Source of the DNA: Alphaproteobacteria bacterium
GTDB lineage: Bacteria; Pseudomonadota; Alphaproteobacteria; Micavibrionales; CSBR16-224
NCBI GenBank assembly: GCA_006226225.1
Contig: SBHI01000058.1
Span: 1-14,278 of the forward strand
Length of the DNA stretch: 14,278 bases
Reading direction: 5' to 3'
The first letter of the stretch is position 1, and the number at the start of each line of letters is the position of its first letter. Under the pieces are notes generated by a model. That model did no database searches. It worked only from the letters and a program-made list of their open reading frames with translations, and was not told the origin of the DNA. The position numbers were made by a program, and so were the translations under genes. This document shows positions 6,178-12,816 of this stretch, piece after piece.

Positions 6178-7002
6178 ATGCGGTTTACAAAGATTTTTTC
6201 ACTCGCACTGGCATTGATGTTGATGGTATCGCCGGCACAGGCACAGTTGGTTTCCGTCACGAAGGAAGGGCAGATGCCGCGGACAATTTCCGTTGCGGGG
6301 GATGCAATGATTCGCGTTGCGCCGGATGAAGTGCGTGTCGTGCTGGATGTGATGGGACGTGACCGTGATCTGGTCAAGGCACAGCAAAGCGTTGATGAAA
6401 CCATTCTATCAATGGTGCAGGCGGTGCAGCAGGATTTTGCCATCAAGCGCGATTACATCCATACCGATCATATGGCGCTGACACCGACCTATGTCGATTG
6501 CTATCACAACAAGCGTTATCCGGAATGCGACAATACCCGTGTTGATTACGTCACGGCGACCAAGGGGTTGGTGATCCGTTTGCATGACCTGTCCCTTTTT
6601 GAGCCTTTGATGACGGCGCTGGTGGCGCGCGGTAACCGTGAAGGCATCACGGTGCAGATTGTCGATGTGACTTTTCTGACCAATCAGCTGCGTGCACACC
6701 GCGATCATGCGCGCGAACTGGCTGCCAAAGCGGCACGGGAAAAAGCCGATGCCGTTGCGGCGGCAATGGGAACAAAAGTTCTGCGCCCGCTGACAATCAA
6801 TGTCGAACAAGCGAACTGGTATTATTTCGGTTCTTACGGGAACGGCGCTTACAGCCGCGGCCGCGGCGGTCATGCGCAAATGTCGCAGAATGTGATCCAG
6901 AATTTCAGTTCGGGAGGCGCAGACCCGATGCAGTCGGCGGGTTTTGCACCAGGGCAGATCAATGTAACGGCGAATATCCGCGCGGTTTTTGAAATCGAAT
7001 AA
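6178..7002 (+). CDS. SIMPL (DUF541) domain-containing periplasmic protein
   Basis: A 274-residue protein with a clear Sec signal peptide (residues 1-22: basic MRFTK, hydrophobic LALALMLMVSPA, cleavage after AQA). The mature part has the DUF541/SIMPL pattern: ISVAGDAMIRVAPDEVRVVLDV (37-58), a helix with the D-x-x-K-A-Q motif (64-69), a region near 125-140 (VTATKGLVIRLHDL), and the Ala/Arg-rich helix LRAHRDHARELAAKAAREKADAVAAAMG (171-198). The C-terminus INVTANIRAVFEIE is typical of the family. Family members (for example E. coli YggE) are periplasmic or envelope proteins linked to stress tolerance; the biochemical function is not settled. Cys108 and Cys117 could form a disulfide. A Tyr/Gly-rich loop (215-231) is extra or variable. 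AGGAAAGG lies 8 bases before the ATG. The gene converges on the 7012-7638 gene with a 9-base gap. Confidence 0.88.
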   Translation: MRFTKIFSLALALMLMVSPAQAQLVSVTKEGQMPRTISVAGDAMIRVAPDEVRVVLDVMGRDRDLVKAQQSVDETILSMVQAVQQDFAIKRDYIHTDHMALTPTYVDCYHNKRYPECDNTRVDYVTATKGLVIRLHDLSLFEPLMTALVARGNREGITVQIVDVTFLTNQLRAHRDHARELAAKAAREKADAVAAAMGTKVLRPLTINVEQANWYYFGSYGNGAYSRGRGGHAQMSQNVIQNFSSGGADPMQSAGFAPGQINVTANIRAVFEIE

Positions 7003-7011
7003 GAAAACGGT

Positions 7012-7638
7012 TCAGCGGCGTTTACGCAGATGGTTGCGCAGCGCTTGCTGTTTGCTGATACGCGCAGCATCGCGTGCAGGACGGCTTTTTTCCGTTTCCG
7101 CCTGTTTCAGTAATACGGCGGTTTCGGGATTGGCTTGCGCGGCTGTGATGAAATCCTTGTAATAATAGGCATAGGGCAGGGCGCTGTCCTGAAAAAAGCG
7201 GATAAACTCCTGCGGCTCCAGCTCCGTATCCAGCACATGGTTCTCATAGGAATTACTGACACGGATGCGGTTGCCTGAAATGATCTCTACGGCAATATCA
7301 CGGTAATGCGTACCGTCCCCACTGCTACCGGAGCTATAATCCACAACATTAAGCAGCTGGTTGCCGTCCTTGCGCAAATGTTTTTCATCATTAATGAGGC
7401 GGTTGAAGTAAGTCGATAGCACCTCACGTATCTCCGCAACTTTTTCTGCATCCTTGATACGGGCATGAAAATAACCGATATCACCGGAATCAAGATGTGT
7501 GCGTGACGGCGTGGCAATGCGCAGAAATGTTTTGCGGTGGCTGTCGACCTCGTCATCACGCATGCGATCCAGCCCCTTCATAACGCGGCGCTGCTGCTGT
7601 TCGATTTCTGTAATATCCAATGCGGTCATATTGCTCAT
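7012..7638 (-). CDS. Hypothetical protein, 208 residues, probably leaderless
   Basis: A hydrophilic protein that I do not recognise, without signal peptide or membrane segment. The N-terminal third is helical and charged (DITEIEQQQRRVMKGLDRMRDD). A middle part has mixed strands (GTHYRDIAVEIISGNRIRVSN, about 108-128), and the C-terminus is strongly basic and helical (ARISKQQALRNHLRKRR). The basic tail suggests nucleic acid or membrane-surface binding, but this is inference. The start is taken as the ATG at 7638 (MSNMTALD); no Shine-Dalgarno sequence precedes it. The promoter at 7646-7673 would start transcription at or next to this ATG. A second ATG lies 3 codons further in. A longer in-frame start at 7647 overlaps the -10 element and is unlikely. 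Confidence 0.7.
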   Translation of the reverse strand: MSNMTALDITEIEQQQRRVMKGLDRMRDDEVDSHRKTFLRIATPSRTHLDSGDIGYFHARIKDAEKVAEIREVLSTYFNRLINDEKHLRKDGNQLLNVVDYSSGSSGDGTHYRDIAVEIISGNRIRVSNSYENHVLDTELEPQEFIRFFQDSALPYAYYYKDFITAAQANPETAVLLKQAETEKSRPARDAARISKQQALRNHLRKRR

Positions 7639-7645
7639 AGTATAC

Positions 7646-7673
7646 ATAATATATATGTGTATTAATATGTCAA
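7646..7673 (-). promoter_or_regulatory. Strong promoter immediately upstream of the 7012-7638 gene
   Basis: Minus strand TTGACA (7668-7673, perfect) and TATTAT (7646-7651) are 16 bases apart. The predicted transcription start, about 7 bases past the -10, coincides with the ATG at 7638, implying a leaderless mRNA. It sits directly after the sodB terminator. Confidence 0.6.
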
Positions 7674-7684
7674 TAGCATGCTGT

Positions 7685-7724
7685 ATAAAAAAACGCCGCA
7701 GCCGTTAAGACCGCGACGCTTTTA
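7685..7724 (-). terminator. Rho-independent terminator of sodB
   Basis: On the minus strand AGCGTCGCGGTC (7709-7720), loop TTAAC, and GGCTGCGGCGTT (7692-7703) form a 12-base-pair stem including G-U pairs, followed by a T run. It starts about 20 bases after the sodB stop codon. Confidence 0.8.
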
Positions 7725-7743
7725 AAAGAGTGTTCCGAGCGCC

Positions 7744-8364
7744 TTAAAGATTGCCGGCGACGAAATCCCAGTTGACCAGGTTGTCCAGGAAAGACTTCAG
7801 GAAGTCCGGACGACGGTTCTGGAAGTCGATGTAATAGGCATGTTCCCAAACATCACAAACCAGTAGCGGTTTTTTGCCTTCGGTCAGCGGTGTTTCGGCA
7901 TTGGCCGTCTTGACGATTTCCAGCTTGTCACCGTTTTCCACCAGCCAGACCCAGCCGCTGCCGAATTGGCCGATACCGCCATTGACGAATTCTTCCTTGA
8001 ATTTGTCAAAGCTGCCGAATGAGGCGTTGATTTTGTCCAGCAGCGCACCTGTCGGCTCTCCGCCGCCTTGCGGCTTCATGCATTGCCAGAAAAAGCTGTG
8101 GTTGAAATGCTGACCGACATTGTTGAACAGCGGGCCAAGGCCTTTGGCTTTTGCCTGACGGACAATCTCTTCCAGCGGCAGGTCTTCAAGACCGGTGCCT
8201 TGGATCAGCTCATTGGCTTTGACGACATAGGCATTGTGGTGCTTGCCGTGATGGTAATCAAAAGTTTCCGCAGACATATGCGGCTCCAGCGCGTTTTTGG
8301 CGAAAGGCAGTTCCGGCAGTGTGAAAACCTCTCCGGCTTTGTCTTGTGCGTTTGCAAGTGTCAT
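7744..8364 (-). CDS. sodB: Superoxide dismutase, iron type
   Basis: A 206-residue cytoplasmic enzyme that converts superoxide to hydrogen peroxide and oxygen. The four metal ligands are visible by alignment to E. coli SodB: His29 (in EPHMSAET), His89 (in GQHFNHSFFW), Asp171 and His175 (in DVWEHAYYID). Gln85, four residues before the second His, is the position that carries Gln in iron enzymes, so iron is favoured over manganese. Other family signatures present are YHHGKHH (37-43), GGEPTG (101-106), SFGSFDKFK, FGSGWVWL and LVNWDFVAGNL at the C-terminus. The N-terminus is about 9 residues longer than E. coli SodB, without signal-peptide character. GAGGAGA lies before the ATG. It is a single-gene unit with its own terminator. 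Confidence 0.95.
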   Translation of the reverse strand: MTLANAQDKAGEVFTLPELPFAKNALEPHMSAETFDYHHGKHHNAYVVKANELIQGTGLEDLPLEEIVRQAKAKGLGPLFNNVGQHFNHSFFWQCMKPQGGGEPTGALLDKINASFGSFDKFKEEFVNGGIGQFGSGWVWLVENGDKLEIVKTANAETPLTEGKKPLLVCDVWEHAYYIDFQNRRPDFLKSFLDNLVNWDFVAGNL

Positions 8365-8404
8365 GATTATTCTCCTCTATGAAATATCGTGATAACCGCC
8401 CTCA

Positions 8405-8432
8405 AGCATAGAGAAGATGCGGGATTTTGCAA
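8405..8432 (-). promoter_or_regulatory. Possible sodB promoter
   Basis: Minus strand TTGCAA (8427-8432) and TATGCT (8405-8410) are 16 bases apart, each matching the consensus at 4/6. The leader would be about 35 bases and contains the sodB ribosome-binding site. No clear Fur box was seen. Confidence 0.4.
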
Positions 8433-8551
8433 GACTGCCGGAAAGAAAGATTTGTCTTGCGTTAACGATATGCTAAGTATGACAATATAGAATGGACTGG
8501 CGAAAAAGCAGGATCCTGATAAGGGATGGTTTGACTGTTTTGACAGGTATC

Positions 8552-8573
8552 GCGGCACAGTTGCCGCAGTTTT
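8552..8573 (+). other. Hairpin in the leader before the 8621 gene
   Basis: GCGGCA (8552-8557), loop CAGT, TGCCGC (8562-8567), then AGTTTT. It is a perfect 6-base-pair stem with a short T run and could be a weak terminator or attenuator in the long region before the gene at 8621. The rest of the 8365-8620 gap shows only the sodB promoter and a possible -10 (TATAGA, near 8485-8490) for the plus-strand gene. Confidence 0.35.
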
Positions 8574-8620
8574 GACCGCCGCCTGATCAGGAAAAACGAA
8601 AGATTGCGAGGTTTTTGGAG

Positions 8621-8995
8621 ATGAGTAGTAATAGCCGCTTTACCCCTCCCGGTGGAGGAGACGGAAAAAACGTCATCGAAATTCCTTTCGTCGAATGTCA
8701 GGTAAAAGCCGAGGACATGAATATTGCAATTGCCGAAACGGAAGACGGCCGGACATGTATTTACTGTGATTATCCGTTGGAACATTTGCCGAATGTCATT
8801 GTTCTGGATAACAATACGGCCGCCATTCATCTAATCGGCGGTGACTTTGGAACAGAGGGGTTCCGCTTGCAATATCCGTTGGATTATGATAAAATCAATA
8901 TATGGAAACGTGAGGAAATGACCTATTTTGCTGTGGTCAGCAAGGACGGTATTTCCGATATTTACGAAATCGACGTCATATTTGTCGATATGTAA
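8621..8995 (+). CDS. Hypothetical CxxC protein, paralog A
   Basis: A 124-residue cytoplasmic protein of unknown function. It is a clear paralog of the protein at 9975-10325: both share the core (M/I)NIA(I/V)A.T.DG(R/K)TC..CD..L, then a ...YPL.YD...(I/L)W.....TYFA motif and an ending of the type I.(E/L)..V.F(V/I)D. The CxxC here is CIYC (46-49), which could bind metal or be redox-active. The predicted fold is mainly beta. The N-terminal 20 residues are Gly/Ser/Pro-rich (PPGGGDG) and probably flexible. The ATG at 8621 is chosen with GAGG 9 bases upstream; an in-frame TTG two codons earlier is an inferior start. It is followed after 47 bases by the Lys/Pro-rich gene on the same strand. Confidence 0.7.
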   Translation: MSSNSRFTPPGGGDGKNVIEIPFVECQVKAEDMNIAIAETEDGRTCIYCDYPLEHLPNVIVLDNNTAAIHLIGGDFGTEGFRLQYPLDYDKINIWKREEMTYFAVVSKDGISDIYEIDVIFVDM

Positions 8996-9042
8996 TGCGG
9001 AAACAACCCGAAAAAAGGTCTATTTTTTAAGGAGTAACGGCA

Positions 9043-9846
9043 ATGGCGTTAGACGACCAGACTTCTAAAGGCACAAAATTCGGTGCAGCGCCCGATGTGG
9101 AGACACATGAGGCGGGTGGCAAAAAGGATCAGGAAGTCACTGTGAAGGATGAGCCTGCGACTCCGAAAAAGCCGGAAGACGAGCCGAAAAAGCCGGAGGC
9201 GACCGACAAAAAAGCCGATGAGCCGAAGAAGGACAAGCCGAAAAACGAAGGCCCTAAACCCCCGAAAAAAGATGATGACGATGATAAGGGCGGCGAAAAG
9301 GCGCAGAAAAACGATAATGATGACGAGACGAAAGATCTGCTCAAGCAAATTCGTGATTCTCTGAACCCGCCGGATAACCGTCACCCGCTGATGAAAAAGC
9401 TGGATCAGGATCTGAAAGGTTACTCCAACCGTACGGCAGAGTTCCGTGCCGGTTATGAATTTGGTTATAAAGTGTCCTATGGTATCGTGCGCGCGGTCGA
9501 ACTGGCTTTTAAAGGCGCGAAATGGGCGCTGTCGCCGAAGAAGGCGGAAGCTGGCGTTACACCGGTGCAGGGGTCTGCTGCCGGTTTGAGCGGCGATTTG
9601 GAAAAAGTGATGGAACAGGCTGGTGTTAGCGAGGCGAAAAACGGCGCTGACAAAAAAGGCCCGGAACAGAAAAAAGATCAGGACAACAAACCGGACGGGC
9701 CGAAAAAAGACGAGAGCCCTGTTGCAAAAAGCAAATTCGGCGGCGGTGTTATCGAAGGCGTAAAATCCGTTGTGGAGCAGGTCAAGAAAAAAGACCCGGC
9801 TACGCCAAAACAGCCGCGCAAGCCGAAAGGTAATAAATTCGGCTAA
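9043..9846 (+). CDS. Lys/Asp/Pro-rich low-complexity protein with KFG motifs
   Basis: A 267-residue protein that I do not recognise. Residues 25-97 are a highly charged disordered stretch with EPKKP-type repeats and an acidic run (DDDDD, 77-81). A central segment of about 70 residues (98-165) looks folded and mostly helical, with aromatic residues (FRAGYEFGYKVSYGIVRAVELA) and a possible amphipathic or membrane-associating helix. Residues 198-228 are again charged and disordered, followed by a short helix (GGGVIEGVKSVVEQVKKK) and a basic tail. The tripeptide KFG occurs three times: at 12-14, 231-233 and as the very last three residues (NKFG). AAGGAG is 8 bases before the ATG. A strong terminator follows. 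There is no signal peptide. It probably forms a unit with the preceding CxxC gene. Confidence 0.72.
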   Translation: MALDDQTSKGTKFGAAPDVETHEAGGKKDQEVTVKDEPATPKKPEDEPKKPEATDKKADEPKKDKPKNEGPKPPKKDDDDDKGGEKAQKNDNDDETKDLLKQIRDSLNPPDNRHPLMKKLDQDLKGYSNRTAEFRAGYEFGYKVSYGIVRAVELAFKGAKWALSPKKAEAGVTPVQGSAAGLSGDLEKVMEQAGVSEAKNGADKKGPEQKKDQDNKPDGPKKDESPVAKSKFGGGVIEGVKSVVEQVKKKDPATPKQPRKPKGNKFG

Positions 9847-9869
9847 ACAATCCGGTTATAATAATTTTG

Positions 9870-9906
9870 CGGAATCTGTGTGAATGCACAGATTCCGTTT
9901 ATTTTT
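9870..9906 (+). terminator. Rho-independent terminator after the 9043-9846 gene
   Basis: CGGAATCTGTG (9870-9880), loop TGAATG, CACAGATTCCG (9887-9897): a perfect 11-base-pair stem followed by TTTATTTTT. It separates the first two-gene module from the second. Confidence 0.88.
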
Positions 9907-9974
9907 CAGTATGTTTTCTTGAGTTCCCGCCGTGATCATGCCATCATGCCTCGGGAACAGAAGGCCGCAAAGCA

Positions 9975-10325
9975 ATGATGAAAGACATTAATTTCAAAAA
10001 ACTGACCATCGAACAGCAGATGGAGATACATCATGAAGGTATCAACATTGCTGTGGCCAGAACCGATGACGGAAAGACCTGTCTTTTATGTGACCGCGAG
10101 CTTCCCGTGCAGCCGATTATGATCGGCTTTTACACCGAGGATGCAACAGTGCGCCTTATATATGATGAGGAAAATATTTATGGAAAAGACTTGTCATATC
10201 CGCTGCAATATGATATAGTCGAATTATGGCAACAACAGGGAAAGACTTATTTCGCTTATATTCTTGACGGAGAGGTTTCAAATATTCTAGAACTTCCTGT
10301 TGTGTTTATTGACGAAAGCCGTTGA
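9975..10325 (+). CDS. Hypothetical CxxC protein, paralog B
   Basis: A 116-residue cytoplasmic protein, paralogous to 8621-8995. The common core reads INIAVARTDDGKTCLLCD (residues 23-40), with CLLC (36-39) replacing CIYC, then YPLQYD (76-81) and GKTYFAYILDG. It differs from paralog A in the N-terminal 20 residues, which here are helical and charged instead of Gly-rich. The start is ATG at 9975 or the adjacent ATG at 9978, with AGAAGG about 10 bases upstream. It begins about 70 bases after a terminator and is followed after 37 bases by the Gly/Met-rich gene, repeating the order seen in the first module. Function is unknown; metal binding or thiol chemistry via CxxC is inference. Confidence 0.7.
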   Translation: MMKDINFKKLTIEQQMEIHHEGINIAVARTDDGKTCLLCDRELPVQPIMIGFYTEDATVRLIYDEENIYGKDLSYPLQYDIVELWQQQGKTYFAYILDGEVSNILELPVVFIDESR

Positions 10326-10362
10326 TTGCCGGATCAGTTTTAGGAGTAGAGGAATTATATCA

Positions 10363-10734
10363 GTGCAGAACTTTGCAGAAAATTTGAGCAAATCCGAAGA
10401 GGAAAGCGGCGGAGCGGGTAAAAACGCGCATCCGGGCGGTTTCCGTGTAACGGATGTGGCACTGGTGGAAGGAACCGATATCAGTTTTGTCGGCCCGGTT
10501 GCCAAGCAGATTCTGCATAATTGGAGCATTGCCCCGAAACAGCCCCAACCCAGCCTTCAACAGAACCTGATGATGGCGCCCCGCATGCAAGGCCCAAGCG
10601 GTATGGGCGGCGGCGGAATGATGGGTGGCGGCATGCCAGCCTCTCCTTATAACAATGGTGGCGGCTATCGACAGACAACGCCGCAGGTCGGACAAATGAA
10701 TGTCGTGAAAAACGGCAAACCCTCCGAAGAATAA
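10363..10734 (+). CDS. Gly/Met-rich hypothetical protein, GTG start
   Basis: A 123-residue protein that I do not recognise. The start is taken as GTG at 10363 (QNFAENLSKSEEES), because GAGG lies 10 bases before it. The in-frame ATG at 10300 would overlap the previous gene and lacks a ribosome-binding site. The N-terminal half contains a short ordered region, GGFRVTDVALVEGTDISFVG (25-44) and PVAKQILHNW (45-54). The C-terminal half is low-complexity, with GMGGGGMMGGGM (80-91), Pro, Gln and Asn, and is probably disordered. It is the second gene of the second module and converges on the 10774-12693 gene. Confidence 0.6.
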   Translation: MQNFAENLSKSEEESGGAGKNAHPGGFRVTDVALVEGTDISFVGPVAKQILHNWSIAPKQPQPSLQQNLMMAPRMQGPSGMGGGGMMGGGMPASPYNNGGGYRQTTPQVGQMNVVKNGKPSEE

Positions 10735-10760
10735 ATTCTTTTCCAGTATGATTTTTTAGC

Positions 10761-10789
10761 AAGCCGCCGCTCTTTAGATTGCGCGGCTT
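10761..10789 (+). terminator. Possible terminator between converging genes
   Basis: AAGCCGC, bulged C, GC (10761-10770), loop of 10, then GC GCGGCTT (10781-10789) and TTAAG. The T run is short. The loop holds the stop codon of the minus-strand gene. It most plausibly serves the plus-strand gene ending at 10734. Confidence 0.4.
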
Positions 10790-12693
10790 TTAAGTGCTTT
10801 GGACGAGCTTCTCAGCACGGATTGAGCGCGTTTTTCGATGACCTTATGATGGGCTTCACCCGAGGCAATGGCGGCCTGTTTTTTCTTCTCGCGCTTGTCT
10901 TTGCCGATGGCAACGATCATATCGCCCCAGACATTCAGAGAGGTCTGGCACATGTCAAAAATACGGTCGACCGGCAGGACAATGGAATACATTTTCTGGA
11001 TCTGTGCGGGCAGCATGCCAAGCTTATTCAGGACGGGATCCAGCAGGATCAGGTTTGAAGACGGCGCACCGGGTGCACCGAAAGCCGTTGCCAGAACCGT
11101 TCCTAATACAGCGACTGTTCCCATCACGCCAAGCGGAATACCGAACATTACGGAGGCACAGGCCGCGGTTGTTCCTAGATACAGTGCGGTTCCCATCATG
11201 TTGAAATTCGCTCCCAGCGGCACGACGGAGTTGCGGGTCTTTTCGGACACGCCGATTTCTTTCAGGCTTTCCTTGGTCACCGGCATGGTCGCAGCGCTGG
11301 AGGAAATACTGAAAGCCGTGGCAACGGTTTTAAACATGGATTTCAGCTGCTGTTTGCGGCAGCCGTAAAGATAGGAGGCTGCGCCCAGCGCAACTGCTGC
11401 CGCGCCAAAGCCTGTAAAGACGGTCAGGTAATATCCGGCATATCCTGCCAGCTGTCCGATACCGCCTGCGGCAAAGGTAGAGGACATCATGGTAAAAATC
11501 GCCGGAATACCCAGATAATTCATATAATGGCCGAAAAACTTGTCCATGCCGTTGGCGGCTTTGTTGGCGACATTACCGGTCGCATTGATGGCGGGACGGG
11601 TATAGCGGTTGATGACAAGGTCATGCGCACCGTTAAACAGTTTCGCCAATTTGCCGTTTCCGTTCATCAGTTTTTCCTTGCCGCTTTTGGCAGAGCGGTA
11701 GATCGAGGCAAAAGCGGCGGAACCGACAATGCCGTGCAGAATATATTGCGCAGGGCTGAATGACTGTCCGCCTGCTGCTGCGGCTTCGGTGGCGCTGGGG
11801 GCAAGTGCGTCAACGCCTGCCATATCGACGGGGCCCAGCAGGCCCGACATCATGGTCGTCACGCCCAGGCTGATCAAAAACCCGGCTGTCATGGTGCCGG
11901 CAAAACGCCCGAAGGTTCCGGCTTCTTCAACAATGCTTTTCTGCGAAAAGGCCTTGTAAATGTTCAGGCAGATAAATGGCACCGCGACATAGGGCAGGGC
12001 GCCGAAAAATAATCCGGGCACAGCCGCCAGAAACGGTAAAGCGGTTGCGGCATTCACACCGGCTGCGCCAAGTGCCAGACCGCCGGTCGCTGCAGCGAGA
12101 AAGCGGAATTCCTTGATTTTCTCGCAGGCCGTATTATGGCGCGCACCTTTTTTCAGCTGTTTGTCGACGGTATCGAATTTAAGATGATGACGGCGGCAAT
12201 ACATTTCAAAATCCGCGACATCAGCCAGAACTTCCTCCAGCGGCTTTTCTTTCGAGAAAATGCTGAAGGCTTTTTGCAGATAACCGCGTTCCTGTTTTGC
12301 CTCGTCACGCAGTTTTTGCAATTGCTGCTTTAGTTTTTCGGCATCGGTGACACCTTTTTGTACAGCTTCGTAAAACTCCAGCTGTGACAGCGGGCTTTCA
12401 TATTTTTTGCTGCTGATGTTTTGTAAGTTCGGTGTTTGTCCGGCTTCATCCAGCGCCCACATCGTCTTTTGCAGATCATCGAAGGACAGGGATGTTTTTT
12501 GACGCTCCCGGAAATCCGCCCAGCGGTTTTTCATTTCGGTATAGTTAAGGGGGACGGGGCCTTCTGCGGCATCCAACGCTTCCAGAACTGTGGCGCGCTG
12601 GGCGCGTTTCTGTCCGGCAAGCGCGTCAAGAACTTCGCCGTTAAAGGAGGCGGGCTTGAAAGCTGTACTGGATAATAGTGAACACACGCTCAT
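10774..12693 (-). CDS. SDF/DAACS-family (glutamate-transporter-fold) membrane protein with long N-terminal extension
   Basis: A 639-residue protein. Residues 1-195 are soluble, charged and helical, including a coiled-coil-like part (about 115-140, EKLKQQLQKLRDEAKQE). From about 196 onward there are many membrane segments, and the C-terminal half matches dicarboxylate/amino-acid:cation symporters such as GltPh. HP1 is TAFSISSSAATMPVT (459-473; GltPh TAFSTRSSAGTLPVT). TM7 is NFNMMGTALY (496-505; GltPh NMDGT). HP2 is GAPGAPSS (539-546). TM8 runs DRIFDMCQTSLNVWGD (576-591). By alignment, GltPh Asp312 (sodium) is Met500 and Arg397 (acidic side-chain binding) is Gln583, while Asp394 (Asp580), Asn401 (Asn587) and Asp405 (Asp591) are kept. 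This argues against acidic substrates and for altered ion coupling. The family is usually about 400-450 residues. A basic C-terminal tail of 45 residues follows. The ribosome-binding sequence is weak (GAGAG). Confidence 0.8.
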   Translation of the reverse strand: MSVCSLLSSTAFKPASFNGEVLDALAGQKRAQRATVLEALDAAEGPVPLNYTEMKNRWADFRERQKTSLSFDDLQKTMWALDEAGQTPNLQNISSKKYESPLSQLEFYEAVQKGVTDAEKLKQQLQKLRDEAKQERGYLQKAFSIFSKEKPLEEVLADVADFEMYCRRHHLKFDTVDKQLKKGARHNTACEKIKEFRFLAAATGGLALGAAGVNAATALPFLAAVPGLFFGALPYVAVPFICLNIYKAFSQKSIVEEAGTFGRFAGTMTAGFLISLGVTTMMSGLLGPVDMAGVDALAPSATEAAAAGGQSFSPAQYILHGIVGSAAFASIYRSAKSGKEKLMNGNGKLAKLFNGAHDLVINRYTRPAINATGNVANKAANGMDKFFGHYMNYLGIPAIFTMMSSTFAAGGIGQLAGYAGYYLTVFTGFGAAAVALGAASYLYGCRKQQLKSMFKTVATAFSISSSAATMPVTKESLKEIGVSEKTRNSVVPLGANFNMMGTALYLGTTAACASVMFGIPLGVMGTVAVLGTVLATAFGAPGAPSSNLILLDPVLNKLGMLPAQIQKMYSIVLPVDRIFDMCQTSLNVWGDMIVAIGKDKREKKKQAAIASGEAHHKVIEKRAQSVLRSSSKALKSRAI

Positions 12694-12751
12694 TCGTAAC
12701 TCTCTGGTATCTTATCTTACGCGCTGCCGCGTCTTAAAAAATACTTTCCGT

Positions 12752-12780
12752 ATAATCGCCGCTTTTGCGGCGCTTGTCAA
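12752..12780 (-). promoter_or_regulatory. Promoter of the SDF gene with inverted repeat in its spacer
   Basis: Minus strand TTGACA (12775-12780, perfect) and GATTAT (12752-12757, 4/6) are 17 bases apart. The spacer is almost filled by a perfect inverted repeat CGCCGC-AAAA-GCGGCG (minus strand; 12757-12772). No T run follows on the minus strand, so it is not a terminator for the upstream gene. Its position suits a repressor site. The leader to the ATG would be about 50 bases. Confidence 0.55.
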
Positions 12781-12816
12781 TTTTATTTTTATATATTATT
12801 GGAAATAAAATATTTC

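Noticed and set aside
6409..6879. 156-codon open frame on the minus strand
   Set aside because: Antisense to the SIMPL gene, which has a signal peptide and family motifs.
9049..9384. Hydrophobic 111-codon open frame on the minus strand
   Set aside because: Reverse complement of Lys/Asp/Glu-rich codons gives Phe/Leu/Ile runs; no start signal.
10868..11368. 166-codon open frame on the plus strand
   Set aside because: Lies opposite the conserved SDF-family motifs and has no ribosome-binding site or recognisable domain.
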